From positions 1 to 9,007 of the forward strand of contig JBKGXZ010000072.1 in assembly GCA_046546355.1 (NCBI GenBank): DNA of 9,007 nucleotides, in the 5' to 3' direction. The stretch comes from CAZBUB01 sp046546355. GTDB taxonomy: Bacteria > Desulfobacterota > Desulfovibrionia > Desulfovibrionales > Desulfothermaceae. A model generated the notes under the pieces. It was not told the DNA's origin and made no database searches. It was given only the letters and a program-made list of their open reading frames with translations. Below, piece by piece: positions 1-6,623 of the stretch (its first letter is position 1; each line of letters begins with the position of its first letter). Made by a program: the position numbers and the translations under genes.

Positions 1-785
1 GGCTCCTGCCTGATCTGGCAGTTCCTGCTCAGTTTGCTGGCCAGCTCCAGCAAAGGCTGGGCCTGGAAAGTCATGGCCCCTGTGGGGCAGTTCTTGACGC
101 AGGCCTGGCAGAAGATGCACAGAGCAGGATCAGCCTGGACCTGGGAATCTATCTTGATCGCTCCGCTGGGGCAGGATTCGGCGCAGGTGCCGCACAGGAT
201 GCAGACCTGGGGATCAGCCTCAGGGGCGGCTGGATCGTGCTTTGGGGGCTCTTTATAGGGCCTGTTGCCGGGTACCTGGAGTTGGGGCAGCTCCCGGGCA
301 GAGGCTGCAGAAGAAAGAAGCTCCCGGATCCTGGTCCCAAAGTCTTCCGCCAGCTCCCTGTCCCGGGCGTCAGGTCTGCCGTTGGCAATAGGCGTGTCCT
401 GGGTGGCAAAGGAGTGCTCTGCGATAAAGGCCCCACCTGCCACGGGTAGAAATCCCCAGCCTTCAGCCAGATCCTTCAGCTCCAGCAGGGCGTCCTCATA
501 GGCCCGGTTGCCGTAAACCACCACCAATACGGCAGGCATGCCCTGGGCCTGGATCTGCTGCATCCGCCTGGCAGCCAGGGAGGGCACCCTACCTCCGTAA
601 ACCGGGACCCCCAAAAGGGCCAGATCCCCTTGCAATTGGACAGGATCCTGCTTTTCAGAGTCTGGCAGGGTCAGATCCAGGCGCTGGATGTCCTGGACTC
701 CCAGGCCCTGGGCTATGTGCTCCAGGACCTGCCGGGTGGTGGAAGTAGGCGAGAAGTAGACCAGACTTAGCTCATTGATCTGCAT
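1..785 (-). CDS. EFR1-type flavodoxin/ferredoxin fusion protein, 3' end cut by window edge
   Basis: The reading frame is open from ATG 785-783 to the window edge (261 codons, no stop). The start has a strong Shine-Dalgarno, AGGAGGAGCT, directly upstream. The N-terminal ~155 residues look like a flavodoxin fold: a phosphate-loop-like FSPTSTTRQVL at 11-21, PVYGGRVPSLA at 61-71 and VVVYGNRAYEDAL at 88-100. A proline-rich linker (~165-190) leads to two 4Fe-4S ferredoxin motifs with cysteines 195/198/201/205 and 223/226/229/233, each last cysteine followed by proline. This is the EFR1 architecture: FMN plus two [4Fe-4S] clusters for cytosolic one-electron transfer in anaerobes. The physiological partner is not shown. 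Family members are about 250-280 aa, so little is missing. It is transcribed divergently from the DUF523/DUF1722 gene. The assignment is firm; the exact role is unknown. Confidence 0.9.
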   Translation of the reverse strand, partial: MQINELSLVYFSPTSTTRQVLEHIAQGLGVQDIQRLDLTLPDSEKQDPVQLQGDLALLGVPVYGGRVPSLAARRMQQIQAQGMPAVLVVVYGNRAYEDALLELKDLAEGWGFLPVAGGAFIAEHSFATQDTPIANGRPDARDRELAEDFGTRIRELLSSAASARELPQLQVPGNRPYKEPPKHDPAAPEADPQVCILCGTCAESCPSGAIKIDSQVQADPALCIFCQACVKNCPTGAMTFQAQPLLELASKLSRNCQIRQE

Positions 786-850
786 AGCTCCTCCTGGGAT
801 AGCTCATGTTTTTGGGGCAGGGTTGAAGGGACTGCGTGATTTTGGCTGTC

Positions 851-879
851 ATTGTCCGTTCCCAGAACGGAACATCCAA
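851..879 (-). promoter_or_regulatory. candidate promoter of the EFR1-type gene with operator-like dyad in its spacer
   Basis: On the minus strand TTGGAT (874-879) and GACAAT (851-856) are separated by 17 bp. They are a poor -35 and a fair -10. The spacer is almost filled by a 7-bp perfect inverted repeat, TCCGTTC-CCA-GAACGGA (855-871 on the plus strand). A dyad between -35 and -10 is a typical repressor site. The dyad is seen directly; the promoter and the regulator are inferred. Confidence 0.3.
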
Positions 880-896
880 GGCGGCACAGAGCTTAA

Positions 897-925
897 TTGA
901 CTGATACCCGGAGATCAAGCATAAG
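897..925 (+). promoter_or_regulatory. candidate sigma-70 promoter of the DUF523/DUF1722 gene
   Basis: TTGACT (897-902, five of six matches to the -35 consensus) lies 17 bp before CATAAG (920-925, four of six to the -10). This predicts a start near 932 and a leader of about 125 nt. The leader is AT-rich and contains a hairpin at 991-1014: TTTCCAGG pairs with CCTGGGAAA with one bulged base and a 7-nt loop. TTGCAT (931-936) with TATTAT (953-958) is a weaker alternative promoter. Confidence 0.35.
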
Positions 926-1056
926 AATGCTTGCATAAATATTACGAAGTATTATTATTAGTAATTATTATTTTTAGACATAGTCTGTCCTTTCCAGGAC
1001 TGATTCCTGGGAAAAGGCCTGCGAAGCAGCCAGACAGCATAACTTCAGGAGGGACA

Positions 1057-2013
1057 ATGCAGGATTTTTCCAGGCCCAGAATCGGTATAAGCAAGTGTCT
1101 TCTGGGGCACAACGTGCGCTATGACGGCGGTCACAAGCTGGATCGCTTCATTCGGGACACCCTGGGCAGGTACGTAGAGTTCGTCCCGGTCTGCCCAGAG
1201 GTGGAATGCGGCATGGATATTCCCCGGGAGGCCCTGCGCCTGGTGGGCGACCCAGAGGATCCCAGCCTGGTAACCATCAGATCAGGTATTGATTATACTG
1301 GGCAGATGCAGGCCTGGGGGGCAAAAAGGCTGCAAGAGCTGGAAGCAGAAGACCTCAGCGGATACATCTTTAAGGCCAAGTCCCCCAGTAGCGGGATGCA
1401 GAGGATCAAGGTCTACAACCAAAAAGGGCATCCTGCACCTAAAGGGGTGGGCATCTGGGCCAGGATGTTCATGGAGCATTTCCCTTTGCTGCCGGTGGAG
1501 GACGAGGGCCGGCTGAACGATCCGGTGCTGCGGGAGAATTTCATCACCCGGATATTCGTGTATGCCTCCTGGCGCAGCCTGTTGGCTGAAAACAAGACCA
1601 GGCAGGGCCTGGTGGACTTTCATACCAGGCATAAGCTACTGCTTATGGCCCATCATGTGCCCACCTACAGGGAGCTGGGCAGGCTGGTGGCCAGCCCCAA
1701 GGACTATGACCGGGAAGAGCTGTTTCAGCTTTACCAGGAAAGGCTCTGCTACACCCTTTCCCTAAGGCAGACCGCCAAGAAGAACGTCAATGTCCTGCAG
1801 CACATCGCCGGCTACTTCAAGAAAGATCTCTCCAGGGATGAAAAGCAGGAGCTGCAGGAGCTGATCCAAAGCTACCACCAGGGGCTGGTGCCGCTTGTTG
1901 TCCCGGTTACTTTGCTCAACCATTATGTGCGCAAGTATCAAAAGGCCTATCTGCAGGACCAGGTCTATCTCTTCCCCCACCCTCTGGAGCTTAGGCTCAG
2001 AAACCATGTCTGA
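1057..2013 (+). CDS. DUF523-DUF1722 protein, thiouracil/4-thiouridine desulfidase-like (TudS/RudS-type)
   Basis: The protein is 318 aa. The start is ATG 1057, chosen for its Shine-Dalgarno (AGGAGGGACA) and because the DUF523 domain begins at once; the frame is open back to 931 but the extra 42 codons do not look like protein. DUF523 spans ~8-150: ISKCLLG with Cys14, RYDGGHK at 21-27, VCPEVECGM with Cys46 and Cys51, then KSPSSGMQRIKVY at 108-120. DUF1722 (YbgA-like) spans ~185-318. DUF523 proteins of the TudS type hold a three-cysteine [4Fe-4S] cluster and desulfurate 2-thiouracil; DUF523-DUF1722 fusions have been linked to removal of sulfur from tRNA 4-thiouridine. As I recall the family, the third ligand is the Cys of a KSPSCG motif. 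Here it is Ser112 (codon 1390-1392), while Cys51 is an extra nearby cysteine. Family assignment is firm; activity is inferred. Confidence 0.85.
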   Translation: MQDFSRPRIGISKCLLGHNVRYDGGHKLDRFIRDTLGRYVEFVPVCPEVECGMDIPREALRLVGDPEDPSLVTIRSGIDYTGQMQAWGAKRLQELEAEDLSGYIFKAKSPSSGMQRIKVYNQKGHPAPKGVGIWARMFMEHFPLLPVEDEGRLNDPVLRENFITRIFVYASWRSLLAENKTRQGLVDFHTRHKLLLMAHHVPTYRELGRLVASPKDYDREELFQLYQERLCYTLSLRQTAKKNVNVLQHIAGYFKKDLSRDEKQELQELIQSYHQGLVPLVVPVTLLNHYVRKYQKAYLQDQVYLFPHPLELRLRNHV

Positions 2014-2352
2014 CTGAGAACCTTCCTCCTGGATCTCAAGTCTCCCTCCAAACAGGGCGAGCGCCGGTCGTCCTCCTGCCTATGGCAGTAGAGATGATTC
2101 GTATCGATATGTTGACCAATACCACAAGGGCGAGCGACGCTCTCCCTTTTCGTTGCGGATTGAAGTTTTCCATGCTTCGTTGTGCCCATCGTCAAGGCAT
2201 GGGGGTTATTGAGGAGTTACGGTTTTTATTCATATGTTCTAGTAAATTACATTTATTTTTTTAACTGCTTGATTTTTAGCAAAAAACTAATATTGTTCGC
2301 GCTTCGGTTGTTGCAATGCACAATATAGACCAAAAAGGAGCGAGAAAGCCCT
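2014..2352 (+). other. 339-bp non-coding spacer with several hairpins, AT-rich toward the DUF3141 gene
   Basis: I see no credible gene here. The decamer AGGGCGAGCG occurs twice (2054-2063 and 2127-2136), and each copy begins a stem-loop. The first pairs AGGGCGA with TCGTCCT (2054-2074). Further dyads are CTGCC-TAT-GGCAG (2076-2088) and CCATGC/GCATGG (2170-2175 and 2197-2202). From ~2210 the DNA is AT-rich and should hold the promoter of the downstream gene. TAATAT at 2288-2293 could be a -10, but I see no convincing -35. Confidence 0.5.
2126..2150 (+). terminator. probable intrinsic terminator of the DUF523/DUF1722 gene
   Basis: AAGGG-C-GAGCG pairs with CGCTC-T-CCCTT (one internal C/T mismatch, tight loop) and runs into TTTT. 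It lies about 110 bp after the stop codon at 2013. The stem is strong but the T-run is short. Confidence 0.5.
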
Positions 2353-4554
2353 ATGTTTAGCGTGAATCCTGTTGGCGGGGCCCATTCCTTGTTTCATCCC
2401 TGGAGCGAGGCGAGGGAATATGCAGTTGATACCTGGCAGCGCAATATCTTATTTCTGGATATCTTACGCCAACGGGGGAACATCTATCTGGAGCACCTTT
2501 ACCAAGGCCAACCCCCAGTTCTGACTTTCCCCTACCAGGTGGTGCTTGAAGGTCGCGATTTGAACCCTGCGGTAAACTATTCCTTGTTAAAGATTCAAAA
2601 TAGGCGGGCTCCAGGCAGCCATCAGAAAGACCAGGCTTCTGAGCACCGCCACTACCCGGAGATCACCGAGCAGGCAGAAAGCTCCAGCAAGCGGCCAATA
2701 GTCATCATAGACCCCAGGGCTGGGCATGGGCCGGGAATCGGTGGCTCAAAGCAGGATTCCCAGGTAGGCAATGCTCTGAGCAAGGGGCATCCGGTGTACT
2801 TTGTGATATTTTCTCCAGAACCTGAGCCTGGACAAACCTTAGCTGATGTGCACAAGGCCTTGGAGAGATTTATTGAGGAAGTTCATTTCAGGCATCCCAA
2901 AGCCAAGGCACCTATGATCATCGGCAACTGCCAGGCAGGCTGGGCATCAGCCCTGATTGGAGCAGAGCGCCCGGAGATCAGCGGCCCCCTAGTGCTCAAC
3001 GGCGCCCCGCTTTCCTTTTGGGCCAGCAAGGACGGGCAGAATCCCATGACCTACAAGGCAGGCCTAGGAGGCGGCACCTGGCTGGCCTCGTTTTTGAGCG
3101 ACCTGGGCAATGGGCGTTTTGATGGAGCCAATCTTGTGGCCAATTTTGAGGATCTGAATCCAGCCAATACCATGTGGAGCAAATTGTATAACTTGTATTC
3201 TCGCCTGGATAAGGAAGTGGACCGTTTTCTGGGCTTTGAAAAGTGGTGGGGCGGATTTTATCTCTTGAACGCTGAAGAGATCCATTTCATTGTGGACCAA
3301 TTGTTTGTGGCCAACAAGCTGGAGCACGGCATCCTGGAATTAGCGCCAGGCAAGCAGATAAACCTGCAGAACATCGAGGAGCCTGTACTGATATTCAGCT
3401 CCCGGGGCGATAACATTACTCCTCCGCACCAGGCCTTAAACTGGATCAATGCAGTCTATGGCTCAGTTGAAGAGCTTATCCGGCAGAACAAGGTCCTGGT
3501 CTACATGGTGCATGAACGTATCGGGCATTTGGGCATCTTTGTCTCGCAAAGCGTAGCCAGGAAAGAACATCAGCAGATTCTAGAAAACATTGAGCATATC
3601 CGCTTTCTGCCAGCTGGATTGTATGAAATGGTTATTGAGGAAGGGCTGGAAAAGCAGGACTACCAGGTCAGGTTTGAGAAAAGGACTTTTGATGACTTGA
3701 TGGCTGCTGAAAGCGGTATGCAGCAAAGTCGCTCCTTTCAAGCAGTGGCAGCTGTTTCCCTGGCCAATGACAGCATCTATCACTCATACTTCAGGCCCTG
3801 GGTGCGCATGGCCAGCAATGAGCTTTCAGCTACCATCCTGCGCCAGCTGCATCCTCTGCGCTTACAGAGATATTTGCTTTCCGATCTCAATCCTTGGCTA
3901 TGGCCGGTCAGGTTGTACGCCCCATGGGTCAAGGAGCACAGGCAACCTGCTCCCAGAGGCAATTTCTTCAAGGTCCTGGAAACTGAAATGGCCAGAGTGG
4001 TGGAGAACAATTGGGAAGTATTCCGCAAATACCGGGACAGCACCATGGAGTTCTTTTTCAAGCTCTGGTTCGAAAATCCTTTTGTACAAGATCATTTCCT
4101 GGGGACCTTTGGGGAGGAGCCACGGGAGACAGAAGCTCATCCAAAGCAGGCGATTGAAAGCCTTAGCCAACAGACAGAGCTGACGCCCAGGATGAGGCAA
4201 GGCGGTTTTCAGGAGGCTGTGGTGCGTTGTCTGCTCGCGTTGATGAATGCTAAGCAGGCCCTGGATACGCGGGAGCTGAAATGCTTGAAGGACATCCTGA
4301 ATACCCAGCATAGGTTCCACAGTCTAAGTATAGATGAGCTTATTCAGGTAATCCGTAACCAGAGCGCCTTGCTTTGCGGGGATCAAGGGCAGGCCTTGTC
4401 CACCCTGCGGGATTTGCTGCCTTCCCGGGAAGACCGTGAGCAGGCCCTGGCCTTGCTCCAGCAGCTGGCACAGGCAGTATCTCCTTTGTCTGCCGCCCAG
4501 GAACAGATTGTCCAGGAGGTGAGAGACCTGCTGGGTATGGGGGAGCTTACTTGA
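2353..4554 (+). CDS. DUF3141 protein: PHA-synthase-like alpha/beta-hydrolase with C-terminal TerB-like domain
   Basis: The protein is 733 aa. The start is ATG 2353; AAAGGAG at 2334-2340 is a little far (12 nt). The N-terminus, with WSEAREYAVDTWQRNILF (17-34), is typical of DUF3141. The hydrolase core has a nucleophile elbow GNCQAGW (191-197) with Cys193, an acidic residue in FSSRGDNITPP (Asp353) and a histidine in ERIGHLG (His392). The Cys-Asp spacing of 160 residues is nearly the 161 of the classic PhaC triad, so a cysteine acyl-transfer or hydrolase mechanism is likely. The elbow GxCxAG replaces PhaC's GxCxGG. Residues ~615-730 form a helical, TerB-like tail. No phaA, phaB, phasin or phaE/phaR lies nearby, so polymer synthesis cannot be claimed. 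Cytosolic; no signal peptide or membrane segment is evident. Confidence 0.85.
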   Translation: MFSVNPVGGAHSLFHPWSEAREYAVDTWQRNILFLDILRQRGNIYLEHLYQGQPPVLTFPYQVVLEGRDLNPAVNYSLLKIQNRRAPGSHQKDQASEHRHYPEITEQAESSSKRPIVIIDPRAGHGPGIGGSKQDSQVGNALSKGHPVYFVIFSPEPEPGQTLADVHKALERFIEEVHFRHPKAKAPMIIGNCQAGWASALIGAERPEISGPLVLNGAPLSFWASKDGQNPMTYKAGLGGGTWLASFLSDLGNGRFDGANLVANFEDLNPANTMWSKLYNLYSRLDKEVDRFLGFEKWWGGFYLLNAEEIHFIVDQLFVANKLEHGILELAPGKQINLQNIEEPVLIFSSRGDNITPPHQALNWINAVYGSVEELIRQNKVLVYMVHERIGHLGIFVSQSVARKEHQQILENIEHIRFLPAGLYEMVIEEGLEKQDYQVRFEKRTFDDLMAAESGMQQSRSFQAVAAVSLANDSIYHSYFRPWVRMASNELSATILRQLHPLRLQRYLLSDLNPWLWPVRLYAPWVKEHRQPAPRGNFFKVLETEMARVVENNWEVFRKYRDSTMEFFFKLWFENPFVQDHFLGTFGEEPRETEAHPKQAIESLSQQTELTPRMRQGGFQEAVVRCLLALMNAKQALDTRELKCLKDILNTQHRFHSLSIDELIQVIRNQSALLCGDQGQALSTLRDLLPSREDREQALALLQQLAQAVSPLSAAQEQIVQEVRDLLGMGELT

Positions 4555-4726
4555 CAAGAACTCTGCTCACAGGGGCGGAATTTAGGGAAGCTGGGGATGC
4601 AGCAAAGGGCCAGTGGCAGCCTGGGCTGCAGGGACTATTACTGGTGAGCTAGCTGGGCGGGTGGAGCAGGCTTTTGACTGAGCTTGAGCAATTGGGCATC
4701 AGGCCAGTGCCGCAGACAAGCAGCGC

Positions 4727-4733
4727 AGGAGGG
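4727..4733 (+). promoter_or_regulatory. Shine-Dalgarno that decides the GTG start of the YgjP-type gene
   Basis: AGGAGGG ends 4 nt before GTG 4738. The other in-frame options, TTG 4684 and ATG 4768, lack a comparable site, so GTG 4738 is preferred. Confidence 0.6.
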
Positions 4734-4737
4734 CGGT

Positions 4738-5493
4738 GTGCGTTGGATACGGCAGCTCATAGAGAAGATGAAGCCCCTGAGAGTCCAGGTCCCGTTTACT
4801 GTCCGGGTTAGTCCCAGGGCCAAATATATCCGGCTGCGCATCCTGGATGGAACAGGGCTGGAAGTGGTGCTTCCCCAGGGCTATTCTGCTGCAAGAGCTA
4901 GCGGGGTCCTCCGAGCCAATCAGGACTGGATATTGCGGCATAAGGACCAGATCGAGCATGCGGCAGCACTGAGGCCGGATGCAGCGCATCTGCCAGAGGA
5001 AATCCATCTGGAGGCCAGTCAGCTATTCTTCACTGTGGGCTATACGTCAGATTCGAGTCAGGATCCTTGTTGGGAGATGCCCAGCAGGGATCAGATCCTG
5101 ATCCAGGCTGATCCTCGTACCCAGGCTGATGTCTGCTGCTGGCTGTTGCAGGACTGGCTCAAGGAGCAGGGCAGGGCAGTATTGGTGCCTTGGGCCTATG
5201 CCTTGGCCCGGGAGCACGGTCTGCCTGTGGCCAGGATCCAGGTCAGGAGGCAGAAGACCCGCTGGGGCAGCATGTCCTCCTCAGGGACCTTGAGTCTGAA
5301 CTGCCAGCTTTTGTTCCTGTCTGCGGAGCTGGTCCGGCATGTGCTGCTGCATGAGCTTTGCCATATTCGACATCCAAATCATGGCCCAAAATTCAAGGCC
5401 CTCCTGTCTGAGCTCTCGCCGCAGAGGGCCAGGTACGAGCAGGAGCTAAGAACCATGCGTCAGACTGCAGTGCCCTGGTGGGCCAAGCTTTGA
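4738..5493 (+). CDS. YgjP-type (SprT/DUF45-like) zinc metallopeptidase
   Basis: The protein is 251 aa from GTG 4738, chosen for its Shine-Dalgarno. ATG 4768 would give 241 aa and still keep the whole domain; TTG 4684 would add 18 unlikely residues. The N-terminal half, from PFTVRVSPRAKYIRLRI, is the beta-rich YgjP region. The RRQKTRWGSMSSSGTLSLN stretch (171-189) is the family signature. The active site is HELCH (205-209) followed by HPNHG; His205, Glu206 and His209 act as ligand-base-ligand, and His215 in the NH motif is the expected third zinc ligand. Family members are predicted cytosolic zinc proteases of unknown substrate and usually ~230-250 aa. The 183-bp gap to the DUF3141 gene holds only a small GC hairpin (GCAGC/GCTGC, 4616-4629) with no T-run. 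Assignment is firm. Confidence 0.88.
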   Translation: MRWIRQLIEKMKPLRVQVPFTVRVSPRAKYIRLRILDGTGLEVVLPQGYSAARASGVLRANQDWILRHKDQIEHAAALRPDAAHLPEEIHLEASQLFFTVGYTSDSSQDPCWEMPSRDQILIQADPRTQADVCCWLLQDWLKEQGRAVLVPWAYALAREHGLPVARIQVRRQKTRWGSMSSSGTLSLNCQLLFLSAELVRHVLLHELCHIRHPNHGPKFKALLSELSPQRARYEQELRTMRQTAVPWWAKL

Positions 5494-5564
5494 GCCTGGA
5501 GAACATCCCCCTGCCCTGATATATGTCCTTGCCTAGAATGCATGGGATGGAAGGATAACAGCCT

Positions 5565-6077
5565 ATGCAGTTTACGGATCAAACCTGGAGCAGGCCCGAG
5601 GCCTGGCGTCAGGCCCAGCTGAGCCTGGATCTCACCCTGCACAGGCTGGGAGGCAAGGCCCAGGGTTTGTTCAAACAGGCCCTGGATATCCAGGGCCTGC
5701 TTATAAGCCTGGATCAGGACCTGGAGGAGCTTTGCTCCAGGACCTGCCCCTGGTGTGCTGATCCCTGCTGCAAGCGGGCAGAGGTGCGCTACGACTTCCG
5801 GGACTTGTTGTTCCTGCACTGCCAGCAGCTGGCCCTGCCCCTGGGCCAGCCCAGATCTAAAGCAAATCAGCCCTGCGCCTTGCTTGCCAGGCAGGGCTGC
5901 CGCCTGCCCCGCATCCTGCGGCCCTTTATGTGCACCTGGTATCTCTGTCCCCGGCAGATGGGGCTGGTGCGGGAGTCTGTCCGTAAGCGGCAGAGGGCGC
6001 TTCCTACTCAGTTGCAATTGATCCAGGATAAGCGCAAGGAGCTGGAGTCCAGTTTTTTTGACCTGCTCCAGCTCTGA
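5565..6077 (+). CDS. cysteine-rich protein of unknown function (possible metal or Fe-S binding)
   Basis: The protein is 170 aa. ATG 5565 follows GGAAGGAT (5549-5556) by 8 nt. I do not recognise the family. It has ten cysteines. One cluster reads CSRTCPWCADPCC (Cys57, 61, 64, 68, 69). A second group is Cys104, Cys112, Cys123 and Cys128, within QGCRLPRILRPFMCTWYLC. Cys86 is isolated. The spacing loosely recalls YkgJ-type cysteine-cluster proteins, and the CTWYLC segment looks like a conserved block. The C-terminus (~130-165) is charged and probably helical. No signal peptide or membrane helix is seen, so a cytosolic zinc or Fe-S site is a reasonable inference. It lies 71 bp after the metallopeptidase gene and could share its transcript. 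An open frame on the other strand (5460-6095) covers the same DNA but lacks a ribosome-binding site. Confidence 0.65.
   Translation: MQFTDQTWSRPEAWRQAQLSLDLTLHRLGGKAQGLFKQALDIQGLLISLDQDLEELCSRTCPWCADPCCKRAEVRYDFRDLLFLHCQQLALPLGQPRSKANQPCALLARQGCRLPRILRPFMCTWYLCPRQMGLVRESVRKRQRALPTQLQLIQDKRKELESSFFDLLQL
5676..5699. repeat. 24-bp perfect palindrome inside the cysteine-rich gene
   Basis: The half-site CAGGCCCTGGAT is followed immediately by its exact reverse complement, with the centre between 5687 and 5688. It encodes QALDIQGL at residues 38-45, and the same peptide on the opposite strand. It could be a binding site or a by-product of biased codon use (CAG, CTG, GCC). Confidence 0.9.
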
Positions 6078-6098
6078 GCCCATAGCTTTCAGCAAGGA

Positions 6099-6413
6099 CT
6101 AATCATGCAGGTATTTCTCGTTCTCCTTTCTTAACTGCTCTAAAAGCTTGTCGATATTATTATCTCCAGTGAATTTGACTAAGTGGGGCTTGGATTCTTG
6201 CAATAGGCTGTTGAAGAACTCCCTTCTCTTGGGAGCTGGCTGCCGGGCTACCTCCTCCCAGGAATTAAAGCTGCTCTTCTGCACTGCTTTTTGAGCCCCC
6301 TGTCTGAAGGCACCTTTAAAGGTCATAACTTTACAATCAGGGAAATGCCTCTGGGCTATTTCTGCCAGCTCTGTGATCTTTTTTTCCTGTTTTTCGTCGC
6401 CCATGACCGCCAT
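6099..6413 (-). CDS. small charged protein of unknown function under a sigma-54 promoter
   Basis: The protein is 104 aa. ATG 6413-6411 is chosen because AAGGAGG (6425-6419) sits 5 nt upstream; a GTG two codons earlier overlaps that Shine-Dalgarno. I do not recognise the family. The sequence is highly charged, mostly helical in appearance, with a single cysteine (Cys27 in HFPDCKVMTFKGAF) and a lysine/glutamate-rich C-terminus. No signal peptide or membrane segment is visible. The DNA is AT-richer than its neighbours. The strong ribosome-binding site and a correctly spaced sigma-54 promoter 20-30 bp upstream make it a convincing gene. It diverges from the DUF1638/selenoprotein operon and converges on the cysteine-rich gene, leaving only 21 bp between stops and no visible terminator. 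Shared regulation with the divergent operon is inferred. Confidence 0.75.
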   Translation of the reverse strand: MAVMGDEKQEKKITELAEIAQRHFPDCKVMTFKGAFRQGAQKAVQKSSFNSWEEVARQPAPKRREFFNSLLQESKPHLVKFTGDNNIDKLLEQLRKENEKYLHD

Positions 6414-6442
6414 ATGCACCTCCTTGTTTTTGATAATAGCTA

Positions 6443-6458
6443 AGCATAAAGTATGCCA
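6443..6458 (-). promoter_or_regulatory. sigma-54 (-24/-12) promoter of the 104-aa gene
   Basis: The minus strand reads TGGCATACTTTATGCT. This matches the sigma-54 consensus TGGCAYR-N4-TTGCW with the exact GG-N10-GC spacing and one deviation (A for the first T of TTGC). The predicted start is near 6433, about 20 nt before the ATG, leaving room for the Shine-Dalgarno at 6425-6419. Confidence 0.7.
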
Positions 6459-6512
6459 GGCTGCTCTTCTCAGGCTGAGTGGTTTCCAGGCTTGCAGCTG
6501 GGGCGTGGCGAG

Positions 6513-6552
6513 CGTTACAATGTCGTTATGGTAACGTTTTTATGGTAACGTT
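6513..6552. promoter_or_regulatory. half-site cluster, candidate enhancer (UAS) for a sigma-54 activator
   Basis: CGTTA occurs at 6513-6517 and 6524-6528, and its complement TAACG at 6532-6536 and 6546-6550. CGTTA-TGG-TAACG (6524-6536) is a perfect dyad. The 13-mer TTATGGTAACGTT is repeated directly at 6526-6538 and 6540-6552. The cluster lies roughly 80-120 bp upstream of the predicted start of the minus-strand gene and 98-137 bp upstream of that of the operon, the usual distance for bacterial enhancer-binding proteins. The bound protein is unknown. Confidence 0.55.
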
Positions 6553-6623
6553 ATTGGGCCAAAGACTGCTCCTCAGGTTCCAACTTCGTTTGCATTTTTC
6601 CGTTTGCTGGGGATTTTGCTGTC

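Noticed and set aside
931..1056. N-terminal 42-residue extension of the DUF523/DUF1722 protein, which looks like a hydrophobic leader
   Set aside because: It comes from AT-rich promoter/leader DNA, has no Shine-Dalgarno at its start, and a strong one precedes ATG 1057. DUF523 proteins are cytosolic.
2082..2264. Small plus-strand open frame of 60 codons
   Set aside because: It has no ribosome-binding site, spans the terminator-like hairpin and looks like translated spacer.
5460..6095. Long open frame on the minus strand across the cysteine-rich gene
   Set aside because: It lacks a ribosome-binding site and its residues are low-complexity Gln/Leu/Gly-rich, as expected of the reverse of CAG/CTG/GCC codons. 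The plus-strand frame has a Shine-Dalgarno and ordered cysteines.
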